Positions 26,040-36,370 are shown, numbered from the stretch's first letter. The stretch is 64,000 nt of DNA from Planctomycetota bacterium (GCA_021776785.1 JAJFFF010000044.1:62001-126000), one strand, 5' to 3'. Made by a program: numbers and translations. Notes: generated by a model from the sequence alone, not told the origin.

Positions 26040-27928
26040 TAGTAGATCAACGTCAATTGAAAAAACGCGGAGAACAGAGGATCGCCTGACTCGTAGACAT
26101 CGCGAAATCCCGCGCCGGGAAAAAACATGGAAAGCCCCCCCGCGACGGTGATGTTGTTGGTGAGCTTGGGGCGCCAGTTGCCGCTGAGCGTGGCCTCCCA
26201 ACCGATTTCGGAGTCGATGTCATTTTGGTTGGCGAACGGTTCCAGCACGCCCGTTTCGTGAAAACGAAGATAGGACAAATTGAACGAAGCGCGCCACTCG
26301 GCGGTTAGCTCCGCGTCCAGCCCGGCCGTCACAAACCACAGCCCGGGGTTTACGAAATTCGCTTGGCCCTCGATCTTGCTGGAGCGAAGCGACGGGTACG
26401 CGGACAGGCGCTGCACAAGTCCGACACCGAGCAGCCGCACGCTTTGCCGCACCCAAAACGAGTTCACGCCGCCGGACACGTTGGGGTTGTCGAAAATGCC
26501 GTCGAATCCGCGCGCGTTGCCGTCATACGCGTCGTCGTCGCCGGACGCCCACATCAGCGAGAAGCGCGGACGCAACCAGTCGAAATCAACGGAGGCTTCG
26601 ACAAAAAACATGTGCGCTGCGATGTCGGTCTCGCGCGCGGCGATTGGATTGCGCGAGTCCTTGCCGAACGCGAAGAAATATTCGTGCGTGATGTTGAGAC
26701 GCCCAAAATGGCCGTCGCCCGCAAAACCCAAGTAGGCCACGTCGACGCGGTGCGGCCGCGCGTCGCCCAGGATCGCTGGGCGCACCGGCACGCGGTTTTC
26801 ATCGATGTGCCGGGACGCGTTGTCGCGGTTGTAGTGAAATGAAATCTGGCCCGTGTACCCAAACACCAAGAAGTCCTGTCGGTACAGGTTAGCGATGAGA
26901 ACGACTTGGTCGCGCTCGTCGAACGTGTTGAGCTCGCTGTTGGTGTCCTTTTCGAGCTGATAAAAGGCCGCCACGTTGATTTGTGTGCGGTTGTTGTCGA
27001 GATTGACGGTCGCGCGCACGCCCAAATTGTTATCGAAGTACAAAAGCCCGCGGAAGTCGCTGATGAACTGCTGAATCCCGACGGTCACGGACAAAAAATC
27101 GTAGTTCGCGGAGAGGTCGAGCAGGTGTTTTTCGAAAAACAACTCCTGAAAACCGATGTGGCCGTCCTCGCGCGTCGTGCCTTCACGCACATCGAGATTG
27201 ACGGCGTTGTTTTCCTCGACGTTGAGGTAGCTGGCGTTAAACACCGGTGTGGCGCGGAAGATAAAGTCAGGCGGCTTGAACGCCGTGTTGCCCTTAAAGA
27301 GCTCAAAACTCAGCACGAGATTTTGATTCACGAAAAACTGGTCGCCGGATCCGAAAAAGTTGGGGCTGTTCGGGTTGGCGGTGCTGATCGCGGACGGCGT
27401 CGGCGTGTCGCGTGCTTCGACGACCGTGTCACTGATGGCGGTCAGCACCAGGAACAGGTGCTGACCGATGAACGGATAGTCGCCCTTCAAAACGTTTTGC
27501 CGGTACGGGTTGCCGCGCCGCCCGCGCGCGTACGGCGAGTCAGTATTGGTGAGCCGCTCCGTCTCCACGTTGAGCCGATCCCATCGAGGCAGCCCGATGC
27601 GCCAGCGGTCGGCCCGCGCCTCAAAGTCGTCTTTGTCGTAGCCGTACTCCTCGAGATAGCGGTCCACCGCATCCCGCGCGGCCGCGTTGTTGGCGCGCGA
27701 GCGACCGGCGTGACCCAACGGCCGCGGTGCGTCATCGCCCCGCGCCGGCCCGTCGGGTCGCGGCTCCGGGTCGTCCTCGGCCAACCCCATGCCGCAAGCA
27801 TCGGAGCCGGCGCCGTCCCGGAAACGGTCGGCGGAACAACCGCCGCTTGCATCGTCGTCGCCTCCGCGGGACGCCGCACCACCGACGCACGCCGGTAAAA
27901 ACGCCAACCACAAAAGAAGTCCCCGCAC
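26039..27928 (-). CDS. Outer-membrane beta-barrel (DUF1302-like porin)
   Basis: The 629-residue protein starts at GTG 27928 with a short hydrophobic signal (MRGLLLWLAFLPAC). A disordered Asp/Arg/Gly-rich stretch and an Arg-rich segment (about 80-110) follow. From about residue 130, alternating polar/aromatic strands run to the C-terminus, which ends FFQLTLIY with a terminal aromatic as in barrel proteins. The layout resembles DUF1302/alginate-export-type barrels. LPAC could be a lipobox, which would be odd for a barrel. Translationally coupled to the decahaem/propeller lipoprotein downstream. Confidence 0.78.
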   Translation of the reverse strand: MRGLLLWLAFLPACVGGAASRGGDDDASGGCSADRFRDGAGSDACGMGLAEDDPEPRPDGPARGDDAPRPLGHAGRSRANNAAARDAVDRYLEEYGYDKDDFEARADRWRIGLPRWDRLNVETERLTNTDSPYARGRRGNPYRQNVLKGDYPFIGQHLFLVLTAISDTVVEARDTPTPSAISTANPNSPNFFGSGDQFFVNQNLVLSFELFKGNTAFKPPDFIFRATPVFNASYLNVEENNAVNLDVREGTTREDGHIGFQELFFEKHLLDLSANYDFLSVTVGIQQFISDFRGLLYFDNNLGVRATVNLDNNRTQINVAAFYQLEKDTNSELNTFDERDQVVLIANLYRQDFLVFGYTGQISFHYNRDNASRHIDENRVPVRPAILGDARPHRVDVAYLGFAGDGHFGRLNITHEYFFAFGKDSRNPIAARETDIAAHMFFVEASVDFDWLRPRFSLMWASGDDDAYDGNARGFDGIFDNPNVSGGVNSFWVRQSVRLLGVGLVQRLSAYPSLRSSKIEGQANFVNPGLWFVTAGLDAELTAEWRASFNLSYLRFHETGVLEPFANQNDIDSEIGWEATLSGNWRPKLTNNITVAGGLSMFFPGAGFRDVYESGDPLFSAFFQLTLIY

Positions 27929-27990
27929 CCGCGGATTGTCCGTAGCCGTGCGGACACGATCCGCCGCGAATCGCGTCCGGCATGCGCCTT

Positions 27991-28149
27991 AGCAGCCCGT
28001 TGAAAAGTCACATGGGCTACGAGCGGGCCTCGAATCCGATCTCTGCGTCTCGAATCCTCGCTGTAGCTTTGCTACACCTGCGGTCCGCTCCTTGATGTCG
28101 ACTCCGATTCCTCGCTCTCGCTATTCCAAGCACTTCTTCAACGGGCTGC
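27991..28149. repeat. MITE-like element, copy 1
   Basis: This 159-bp element is bounded by imperfect terminal inverted repeats: GCAGCCCGTTGAAAAG on the left and CTTCTTCAACGGGCTGC on the right. In its centre is a perfect hairpin TGTAGC-TTT-GCTACA. It carries no convincing gene. A near-identical copy follows after 2 bp in the same orientation. Such short structures with terminal repeats are typical of non-autonomous transposable elements; the parent transposase was not seen in this window. Confidence 0.72.
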
Positions 28150-28151
28150 CC

Positions 28152-28314
28152 AGCAGCCCATTGAAAAAGTCACATGGGCTACGAGCGGGCCTCGAAGCCG
28201 ATCTCTGTGTCGCGCATCCTCGCTGTAGCTTTGCTACACCTGTGGTCCGCTCCTTGATGTCGACTCCGATTCCTCGCTCTCGCTACTCCAAGCACTTTTT
28301 TAACGGCCTGTTAG
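28152..28314. repeat. MITE-like element, copy 2
   Basis: This is a direct tandem copy of the element at 27991, about 90% identical by eye and with the same TGTAGC-TTT-GCTACA centre. The left end is AGCAGCCCATTGAAAAAG. The right end (TTTTTTAACGGCCTG) has drifted from the inverted repeat. It ends only about 12 bases before the GTG of the next gene, so it probably supplies that gene's leader. Together with copy 1 it fills most of the 397-base space between 27929 and 28325, which holds no gene. Confidence 0.7.
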
Positions 28315-28325
28315 GCTGACGCCAC

Positions 28326-29858
28326 GTGCCTATTGCTCGTCTTGTCATCGGTCCCCTCCTGTTGTTTGTCGTCGCCGGCTGCGACGGAAGTTCGGCGCTG
28401 CTCGACTTCGCGCCGCTCTGCACGACGCCGGTTCCGCTGACGACAAGCGAAATCGAATCGATCATCGCGCAGGCCGCCGCGCGCGCGCTGGCCGATGCTA
28501 CGCCGATGCACATCACGGTGATCAACCGCGACGGCTTCGTCGTCGGCGAGTTTCGGATGACCGGCGCGCCGGCAGGACGGAGCGCACCCTGCCGCGCGAA
28601 AGCGAGGACCGCCTCGTTTCTGAGTTCGCATCAACACTCGTTCAACACGAGGACGGCGCGCTTCATTATTCAGGACACGTTTCCGCCCGCACTCCCCAAT
28701 ACGCCGGGGGGCGGACCTCTCTACGGCGTGCAGTTTTCCAACTTAGCTTGTTCCGACATCGTCGGCGAAGACAGCGGGACCGTTTCGATGACGGCCAACG
28801 GCCTGAGCGGCGACTTTGGATCGATGCCGCTTTACAAGGCGGGTTGCTTGGTCGGCGCCGTGGCCGTGGACGGCGCGGCTGACGACGCACTGGAAGAGCG
28901 CGCCGCGTGGGGCGCCTCGGCGGGCTTCCGCCCCGACCCGGCGTTGTTTGGCAGCAACATCTTTATCGACGGCATTCAGTTGCCCTTTGTCGAGGAGCGA
29001 CCGCCGGACTTGGTCGCCCCACCGTTCGCGGGACTCGCCGGCGATGTGTTAACCGCACCGGCGGACGCGCCGCCCGACCTCGTGTTTCCCACCGAGGTGA
29101 TCGGCGGCGAGACGGTCGAAGTGCGGGTTCCGATCATCGACAGCCCCTTGGGCGCGCTCACCGCGACCGATGTCCGCGCGATGTTTGCCGCCGCCGTCGC
29201 GCGCGCGGAACGAACGCGCGCCGGCATTCGGCGACCGCTCGGCGTCGCCGCGCGCGTGTTTGTCTGTGTGACCGATCTCGCGGGCAACGTCTTGGGCTGC
29301 GTGCGGACGCCGGAAGCCACGTTGTTTAGCTTCGACGTCGCCATTCAAAAAGCGCGCACGGCCGCGTTTTTCTCCAGCGACACCGCCGCGTTTACGACGC
29401 GCGGTCTCGGTTTCATGGCGCAAGGGCTGTTCCCGCCCGGACAGGCCATCGGACGCATCGGCCCGTTGCTTGGCCTGCAAGAAGCGATGTCGGGCGCGTG
29501 TACCCCTTCCGCGCTGCCGCTCCAAAACGGCATCACGGTATTCCCAGGCGGCGTTCCGCTGTACAAGGCCGGCGTCTTGGTCGGGGCGATCGGCGTCTCC
29601 GGGGACGGTGTCGATCAAGATGACTTCGTCGCGAGCGCCGGCGCCGATCTGTTCCCTCCGCCTGCGGGCGCACGCGGAGACGAACTCGCGGAAGCGGACG
29701 CCGTGACCGCGCTGCGCGCAAGCGTCGCCGCCATTACGGCCGCGGCTATGGATCCCGCGCTCGCCGCGGCGGCGGCAACGTCGGACGCACGACTCGCCAC
29801 GGGCCTGAGCGGAGTTTCTGTGCCTTACGTCAAGTTCCCGCGTCAGCCATTCCGGTAA
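28326..29858 (+). CDS. Lipoprotein with two HbpS/GlcG-like (DUF336) domains
   Basis: The 510-residue protein starts at GTG 28326 and has a lipobox (LLLFVVAGC, Cys19). Two homologous halves each resemble the GlcG/HbpS haem-degrading-like fold. The family's hallmark ends are PLYKAGCLVGAVAVDG near residue 180 and PLYKAGVLVGAIGVSG near residue 417. Family members bind haem or cobalamin-like ligands or act as small sensors, and are usually single-domain. A duplicated, lipid-anchored version near many cytochrome genes may handle haem at the envelope (inference). Confidence 0.82.
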   Translation: MPIARLVIGPLLLFVVAGCDGSSALLDFAPLCTTPVPLTTSEIESIIAQAAARALADATPMHITVINRDGFVVGEFRMTGAPAGRSAPCRAKARTASFLSSHQHSFNTRTARFIIQDTFPPALPNTPGGGPLYGVQFSNLACSDIVGEDSGTVSMTANGLSGDFGSMPLYKAGCLVGAVAVDGAADDALEERAAWGASAGFRPDPALFGSNIFIDGIQLPFVEERPPDLVAPPFAGLAGDVLTAPADAPPDLVFPTEVIGGETVEVRVPIIDSPLGALTATDVRAMFAAAVARAERTRAGIRRPLGVAARVFVCVTDLAGNVLGCVRTPEATLFSFDVAIQKARTAAFFSSDTAAFTTRGLGFMAQGLFPPGQAIGRIGPLLGLQEAMSGACTPSALPLQNGITVFPGGVPLYKAGVLVGAIGVSGDGVDQDDFVASAGADLFPPPAGARGDELAEADAVTALRASVAAITAAAMDPALAAAAATSDARLATGLSGVSVPYVKFPRQPFR

Positions 29859-29887
29859 GGACGACGCCACCGGAGATACGGGCTACC

Positions 29888-30580
29888 ATGTGGCCGGAAA
29901 TGCGTTGGTGGTTGGTTGCGGGTTGGATTGTGGGATGCGCGTGCTTGGCCGCGGCCGCCCCTTCGTCCGATGAGATTCGGGACGCGGCGCGCACGATCAT
30001 CGAGGCTGACAACTACCAGACCGAGTGGCCCGGCGCGGCTCGCGACGACGAGATCGGCCCGGGACGCAATCGCCGCCTCGCACGCGACGGAACCACCCGG
30101 CGCAGCCGCACGCGCGATCGCACCGCGACGGAACCGGCGGACTGGGGCGGGATCGGACGCGTGCTTTTTTGGATCGTGGTGACGGGGCTCGTTCTTTTTG
30201 TGATCGTCGCCATCGCCCAGGAGGTCGCGCGCCGTCGCGCGCAGCCCAACGTGAAGCGGGCGGGCGGCACCGTACCGACACGGAGCGCTCCCACAGACGC
30301 GCCGCTCGCGAGCTTTCAGCGGCTTGCACTGGATGGCCGCTTCGACGAGGCGTTGCACGCGATCTATCTGACGGCGGTCCGCAGCATTGGCGTGACCGAT
30401 GACTCGTGGACGGGCCGCGAGATCCTGCGCAAGATCAAGCTGTCCGCCGAGTCGCGCGGCGCTCTCTCGGAGCTCACGCGCGCGGTCGAAGTGAGCCGCT
30501 TCGGCGGCGGCTCCGTCGACGAAGCCACGTATCAAACGGCGCTCGCGTTGCTTCCGAAAGTGAAGCGGAGCGCCGCGTGA
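29888..30580 (+). CDS. DUF4129-type membrane protein
   Basis: The 230-residue protein has an N-terminal hydrophobic segment (about 6-24) and one membrane span (about 84-106). A C-terminal DUF4129-like cytoplasmic region follows (DEALHAIYLTAVRSIGV ... LTRAVEVSRFGG). It opens the MoxR/DUF58 operon, where such proteins commonly occur. The stop overlaps the next start (GTGA). ATG 29903 is an alternative start. Confidence 0.75.
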   Translation: MWPEMRWWLVAGWIVGCACLAAAAPSSDEIRDAARTIIEADNYQTEWPGAARDDEIGPGRNRRLARDGTTRRSRTRDRTATEPADWGGIGRVLFWIVVTGLVLFVIVAIAQEVARRRAQPNVKRAGGTVPTRSAPTDAPLASFQRLALDGRFDEALHAIYLTAVRSIGVTDDSWTGREILRKIKLSAESRGALSELTRAVEVSRFGGGSVDEATYQTALALLPKVKRSAA

Positions 30581-31774
30581 GACGTTCTCCGTTTTCCGCG
30601 CAGGGTTTGTTCTGGGTCATCACGCTGACCGGAATCTCGCTTCTTGTCTATATGCTTTGGGGCGTGTTCGGCGCCGAACTGGGCACCGAGCGGTCGTTTC
30701 GCGCGAACAGCTATTCGCGCTCCGCCGTGGGCCATCGCGCTCTGTCGCGTGTGCTCCGTGCGGTCGGTGTTTCCACGCGCGTCTCGCGATACCGCTCGGC
30801 GAACCGCGCGGGCAGAGACGGCGTGCTGATCATCGCGGAGCCCCAATGGTCGGGTAGCCGTCTCGGCGAGAACCTCAACGAGATGGTGACGCGCGACGGG
30901 CCCACGATCGTCGTCTTACCAAAGTGGGAAGTGATCGAGGATCATCAAACCCCCGGCTTCATTGGCCCGCCGGGACTCCTGCGCGAGCGGGAGGCCGAAG
31001 ATGTCTTGGAGGAAATCGGGGTGCGCGGCGGGCGTGTGACGCACGTTCCCGAGGATATCCCGCTTCGTTGGGACGCGGGCGAGCTGGGCGCCGAACCGAC
31101 GTTGTTTCGCGCGCAGGTTTGCGACGCGCGCAATGTGACGCCGATCGTGAGCAACCAATTCGGATGGGTGCTCGCCAAACACAACCGCAGAAATCTGTTC
31201 ATCCTTTCCGATCCCGATGTCATTTCGAACTATGGGATTGCGCGCGGCGACAACTCCGTGTTTGCGATCCGCATGGTGGATTTTGCGCGGCGTGACGGTG
31301 CGGGTGTTGTGATCGACGAAACGCTGCACGGTTTTGTGCGCGAACCCAACGTGTTTCGTGCGCTTTTCGACTTCCCGGTCGCGTTCGGAACGCTGCAGTT
31401 CGGCATTACCGTGCTCGTGTTGTTGTTGGCCGCGTGCGCTCGGTTCGGCGCGCCCTACTTCGCGCGGCGCAACCAGCGATCCGGCAAAGAGTTCTTGATC
31501 AACAACGTAGCGACAATGCTGCGTGAAGCCGGACACAACCGGCACGCCCTCGAGCGTTATCTGGCCGTCGCTGTGCGACAGGTCGGGCGCAGCCTTCATC
31601 TGCCGGTGGGCCTCGATGAGAACGGGACGCGGACGTGGCTCGATCGCCAAGGCGAACTGCGCGGACTTAGGGTTCGTTACTCGGAATTACTCGCGGTTAC
31701 GGAGCGTGACTCCGACGCGACGGCTGCGCTCTACCAGGCGCGACGCATCTACGAATGGAGAGAGGAGATGATTC

Positions 31775-31797
<23 letters not shown>
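30577..31797 (+). CDS. DUF4350 domain membrane protein
   Basis: The 406-residue protein has a first span near residues 8-28. A DUF4350-like soluble domain follows ([49 protein letters not shown]). A second span lies near residues 263-284, followed by a C-terminal cytoplasmic helical region. The start is GTG 30577, inside the preceding stop (GTGA). The end overlaps the MoxR gene by 23 bases. DUF4350 and DUF4129 proteins travel with MoxR ATPases and DUF58 proteins; their biochemical role is not established. Confidence 0.82.
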
Positions 31798-32731
<934 letters not shown>

Positions 32732-32746
32732 CGCCGCGGAAAGACG

Positions 32747-34054
32747 ATGCGACCGACGCTTCGATGCGTCCTTGTGAGTGCGCTCGGGATTCCCGTGGCG
32801 CTGCTTGCGGCCGTGATGGACGAACGGTTGTGGGTTGTGTGGGTCGCGTACGTCGGGGTTTTTGTGGTCGGGTGTTTGATCGACATCCTGTTCGGCCTGC
32901 GGCGCCGCGACGTTGTGACGACTTTGGAAACGCCGGACACGATCTACATCGGCGCGGAATCGGTGATGACGTTCACGTTGTCGAGCGCGCGCGGGCGCGG
33001 CGTATCCGTGACGGCGCTGCCCGAACTCGGGAACGAGCTCGAGCACCTAGACGCCCGAGATGTCGTCCTCGCCCCGCCCGCCGCTCGACTCACGTTTCCA
33101 CTCCGGCCGTTGCGGCGCGGGGAGCGCAAGGTCGAAGCCATCTGGATCCGCTGGCGCGGCCCGCTTGGTCTCATGCAACGTCAGCGGCGCGACGCCTTTG
33201 ACCGCACGATCGCCGTCGTCCCCAACACGGCGGCGGTGCGCGACGCCGCGGTGCAGCTCTTTGCGCGGCGGCAGTTCGAGTCCGGCCTGAAGGTCGAACG
33301 CTACGTGGGGGACGGTTCGGAGTTCGAGTCGCTGCGCGACTACGTGCCGGGACTCGACCATCGATCGATGAACTGGAAGGCGACCGCGCGCCATCGCACG
33401 CTGGTGTGCACGCAGTTTCGCGCGGAACGCAACCACCAGGTCGTCCTTGCGCTCGACGCGGGCCATCTGATGTCGGAGCCGATGGACGGTCTTCCCAAGT
33501 TGGATCACGCGATCAACACGAGCCTGCTCATGAGCTACGCGTGTCTTCGGACGGGCGACCAAGTCGGCTGGTACAGCTTCGACGAAAAACCGCGCGGCTT
33601 CCTGCAGCCGGCGGGCGGCGTTTCGAGCTTTCCGCGGCTCAAGCGCTTTAGCGCGGGCATCGAGTACTCGACCGGCGAAACCAACTACACGCTTGGGATC
33701 ACGGATCTCTCGACGCGTTTGCGGCGGCGATCCCTCGTTGTGGTCCTCACTGATTTCGTGGACTCAATTTCGGCGGAGTTGATGGTCGAGAATCTCGGCC
33801 GATTGGCGCGCCGCCACTTGGTTGTGTTTGTCGCGTTGCGCGATGCCTCGCTCGACGCGCAGGTGTCCCAGCGTCCCGATGACATCGATAGCGCCTACCG
33901 CTCCGTTGTGGCGGCGGACTTCGTCAAAGAACGCGATCTCGCCCTCCGCCGCCTGCAGCAAACCGGCGTGCTCTGTGTGGATGCTCCGCCCGCGCGCGTC
34001 TCCAACGCGCTCATCAACCGATACCTCGAGATCAAGCGTCGGGAGCTGTTCTAG
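32747..34054 (+). CDS. DUF58 domain protein
   Basis: The 435-residue protein has two N-terminal spans (about 5-45) and the DUF58 core motif FESLRDYVPGLDHRSMNWKATAR. A VWA-like C-terminal half follows (VVLALDAGHLMS; VVVLTDFVDS), in which the MIDAS serines are partly lost (DAGHLM instead of DxSxS). It pairs with MoxR in many bacteria; binding by MoxR is inferred from gene order. The neighbouring SpoIIM gene follows 12 bases later. Confidence 0.92.
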   Translation: MRPTLRCVLVSALGIPVALLAAVMDERLWVVWVAYVGVFVVGCLIDILFGLRRRDVVTTLETPDTIYIGAESVMTFTLSSARGRGVSVTALPELGNELEHLDARDVVLAPPAARLTFPLRPLRRGERKVEAIWIRWRGPLGLMQRQRRDAFDRTIAVVPNTAAVRDAAVQLFARRQFESGLKVERYVGDGSEFESLRDYVPGLDHRSMNWKATARHRTLVCTQFRAERNHQVVLALDAGHLMSEPMDGLPKLDHAINTSLLMSYACLRTGDQVGWYSFDEKPRGFLQPAGGVSSFPRLKRFSAGIEYSTGETNYTLGITDLSTRLRRRSLVVVLTDFVDSISAELMVENLGRLARRHLVVFVALRDASLDAQVSQRPDDIDSAYRSVVAADFVKERDLALRRLQQTGVLCVDAPPARVSNALINRYLEIKRRELF

Positions 34055-34066
34055 CGCGGTTTTGCC

Positions 34067-35062
34067 ATGGTGTATCAACTGCGAAGCTACGAGTTCCGGC
34101 GCGAACGCGAAAAATCCTGGCGCGAATTGGAGCGCCTTGTCGCGCAAGTGGAGAAGTCCGGCCAGACCTCTCTCAATGCGCAACAGTTGGGCCGGCTTCC
34201 GATTCTGTATCGCGCCACGCTCTCTTCGCTGAGCGTCGCGCGTTCGATCTCCCTGGATCGCAACCTCCTCCACTATCTCGAAGGGTTGGCGGGGCGCGCG
34301 TACTTCTGCATCTACGGCGGCAAGCGTGGCTTCGGTTCGGCCTTCGTCGAATTTTTCACGTGGCGCTTCCCGACCGCCGTTCGTCAACGTTCCAAAGAGA
34401 TCGCCATGGCGTTTGCGATCTTGATCTTGGGCGTGCTGACGGCGTGGGTCCTGACGGATCGCGACGACGAGTGGTTCTACATGTTCGTCACGGATCAGTA
34501 CGCGCAAGGCCGTTCGCCGACTACGGCGACGGCTGAATTACGGAACGGCTTATATGACCGCTCGCATCTCGACGCCGAGCTCGGGGTCTTCGCTAGTCAC
34601 CTGTTTTCGCACAACGCGCGCATCGGGCTGTTGGCGTTCGGGCTTGGGTTTCTCGCGGGAATTCCCGTCTACATTCTTCTGTTTACGAACGGATTGATTC
34701 TGGGCGCGTTTGCGTCTCTGTTTGCGTCGCGCGGTCTCGGCTGGGACTTTTGGGGATGGATCTTGCCGCATGGCGTTACGGAATTGAGTGCCGTTGCGTT
34801 CTCGGGGGGCATGGGCTTGGTCCTCGCGCGCGCACTTGTCTTTCCGGGTGAATCGACGCGACTCGCCAACCTCGCGCGGCGTGGCCGCGAAGCCGGTGTC
34901 GTCATGCTCGGCGCCGTCGCCATGTTCTTCGCCGCCGGGATCATCGAAGGGTTCTTCCGCCAGATGGTCACCTCGATCCAGATTCGATACTTCGTTGCGT
35001 TCGGCACGTTTGCCATGGGTGTCGCGTACTTCGGCTGGGCGGGGCGGGGGCGGAAGCTGTGA
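34067..35062 (+). CDS. Stage II sporulation protein M-like (SpoIIM) membrane protein
   Basis: The 331-residue protein has an N-terminal helical cytoplasmic part, then about six spans, with the SpoIIM-family pattern SHNARIGLLAFGLGFLAGIP and WGWILPHGVTELSAVAFSGG. In non-sporulating bacteria the family is commonly encoded beside MoxR/DUF58 and RDD genes; its role there is unknown. The end overlaps the RDD gene (GTGA). Confidence 0.9.
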   Translation: MVYQLRSYEFRREREKSWRELERLVAQVEKSGQTSLNAQQLGRLPILYRATLSSLSVARSISLDRNLLHYLEGLAGRAYFCIYGGKRGFGSAFVEFFTWRFPTAVRQRSKEIAMAFAILILGVLTAWVLTDRDDEWFYMFVTDQYAQGRSPTTATAELRNGLYDRSHLDAELGVFASHLFSHNARIGLLAFGLGFLAGIPVYILLFTNGLILGAFASLFASRGLGWDFWGWILPHGVTELSAVAFSGGMGLVLARALVFPGESTRLANLARRGREAGVVMLGAVAMFFAAGIIEGFFRQMVTSIQIRYFVAFGTFAMGVAYFGWAGRGRKL

Positions 35063-35952
35063 GCCAGGTTCTTCAGGAAGCGAACCCGCGGTCGGTCCGC
35101 GAGTTTGTTACGCCCGAGGGCATTCCGCTTCGTTTCGAGCTCGCGAGTATCGGTGATCGCGCCGCCGCGTTCTTTATCGACATCCTCGTCTGGGGACTCG
35201 TTGTGGGCGCGCTCATGCTCTTGCTGGGCGCTTTCGAGCACGACGCGGAAGATGCTAAGTGGGCACGCGCCGTCGTGATGTTGTTCACGTTCGTGTCGCG
35301 CGTTTTCTATTTCATTTGGTTTGAAACTCGCGGTGGCGGCGCGACGCCCGGCAAACGCAGAATCGGCATCCGCGTCATGGACCGCGGCGCCGAACCGTTG
35401 ACGACCGACGCGATCGTCGTCCGCAACTTCATGCGCGAACTCGAAGTGTGGATCCCCCTCGCGTTCATCCTCTCGCCGCAAGCGCTGTGGCCCGACGCCC
35501 CCGCGATTGTCGGTCTCGTTTCGATGGGTTGGATGGCGATCATCGTGCTGCTTCCGATTTTCAATCGCGACCGGCTCCGCGCGGGCGACATGGTCGCGGG
35601 CACCGTCGTCGTTCTAAATCCGAAGCCGGCCCTGCTTGCCGACATCGGCGGTCGCGAAGTCGAACGCGCGGCCAACCAAAAAGCGCAAACGTACACGTTC
35701 ACGCGCGCGCAACTAAAGGTCTACGGCATCTACGAATTGCAGGTTTTAGAAGAGCTGCTGCGCCGCAACGACCCGTACAAGCGCGACGCCGTGCAGGCTG
35801 TGTGCAAACGCATTCAGCGTCGCATCGAGTGGAAGGGCGAGGCCGTTCGCAATGAACGTTTCCTACGCGAGTTCTACGCCGCCCTAAGAGCCCACCTAGA
35901 GCAAAGAATGCTCCTCGGAAAAAGAAAGCAAAACAAACACACAAAGGACTAG
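35059..35952 (+). CDS. RDD family membrane protein
   Basis: The 297-residue protein contains the RDD pattern: GDRAAAFFIDILVWG in the first span, and GATPGKRRIGIRVMDRG between spans. About four spans lie in the first 180 residues, followed by a 110-residue soluble basic C-terminal region. RDD proteins are small membrane proteins often next to SpoIIM genes. The start is GTG 35059 in the upstream stop. It is the last gene of the six-gene operon beginning at 29888. Confidence 0.9.
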   Translation: MSQVLQEANPRSVREFVTPEGIPLRFELASIGDRAAAFFIDILVWGLVVGALMLLLGAFEHDAEDAKWARAVVMLFTFVSRVFYFIWFETRGGGATPGKRRIGIRVMDRGAEPLTTDAIVVRNFMRELEVWIPLAFILSPQALWPDAPAIVGLVSMGWMAIIVLLPIFNRDRLRAGDMVAGTVVVLNPKPALLADIGGREVERAANQKAQTYTFTRAQLKVYGIYELQVLEELLRRNDPYKRDAVQAVCKRIQRRIEWKGEAVRNERFLREFYAALRAHLEQRMLLGKRKQNKHTKD

Positions 35953-35983
35953 AAAGAGTCCCAAAAACCCACCCGCGCCAGCC

Positions 35984-36296
35984 CCAATGCGGTACCCAAT
36001 GCGGTACCGGGTTGGATTTTTTCGGCCATAACCAGTTGCGAAACCATGCCTTATGAGCGCGAGGTGCGGCATTTGTGCCGCACTTTGAAGGCGTCCCGCG
36101 ACGCTGAATCGCCCAAAACAGCCTTTCGACGCATTTTCGCCCCTCATCGACGGTCGAAACAGCCGAAAACGCGGCACCAATGCCGCACTTCGCCGTCATA
36201 ACTGCCTGCCTTACCACGCGTTACAACGGAAAATTTTCAACCCGGTACCGCATTGCGGGGTACTGGTACCGCATTGCGGGGTACTGCATTGCGGGC
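35984..36296. repeat. Structured intergenic repeat, member A (GGTACC termini)
   Basis: The 418-base space between converging genes (35953-36370) holds no gene. It contains a nested inverted-repeat element. The outer arms AATGCGGTACCGGGTT (35998-36013) and AACCCGGTACCGCATT (36239-36254) are perfect 16-bp partners, each followed inward by an A/T-run. Two internal hairpins are present: GTGCGGCA-TTTG-TGCCGCAC at 36064-36083 and GCGGCA-CCAA-TGCCGC at 36171-36186. Partial tandem copies of the terminal motif extend outside both arms. Member B shares the outer arms and hairpin. Confidence 0.75.
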
Positions 36297-36370
36297 GGTG
36301 CCGGGCGCGGTGCTTTCTTTTTGGGGCCGTGGTGCGGTTGGGTTGGTTGTTTGATTTGACAAGGGGCTGT

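Noticed and set aside
27991-28314. A repeated coding sequence (short open frames read across both copies)
   Set aside because: The frames share only the repeat sequence, contain no domain, and terminal inverted repeats explain the structure better.
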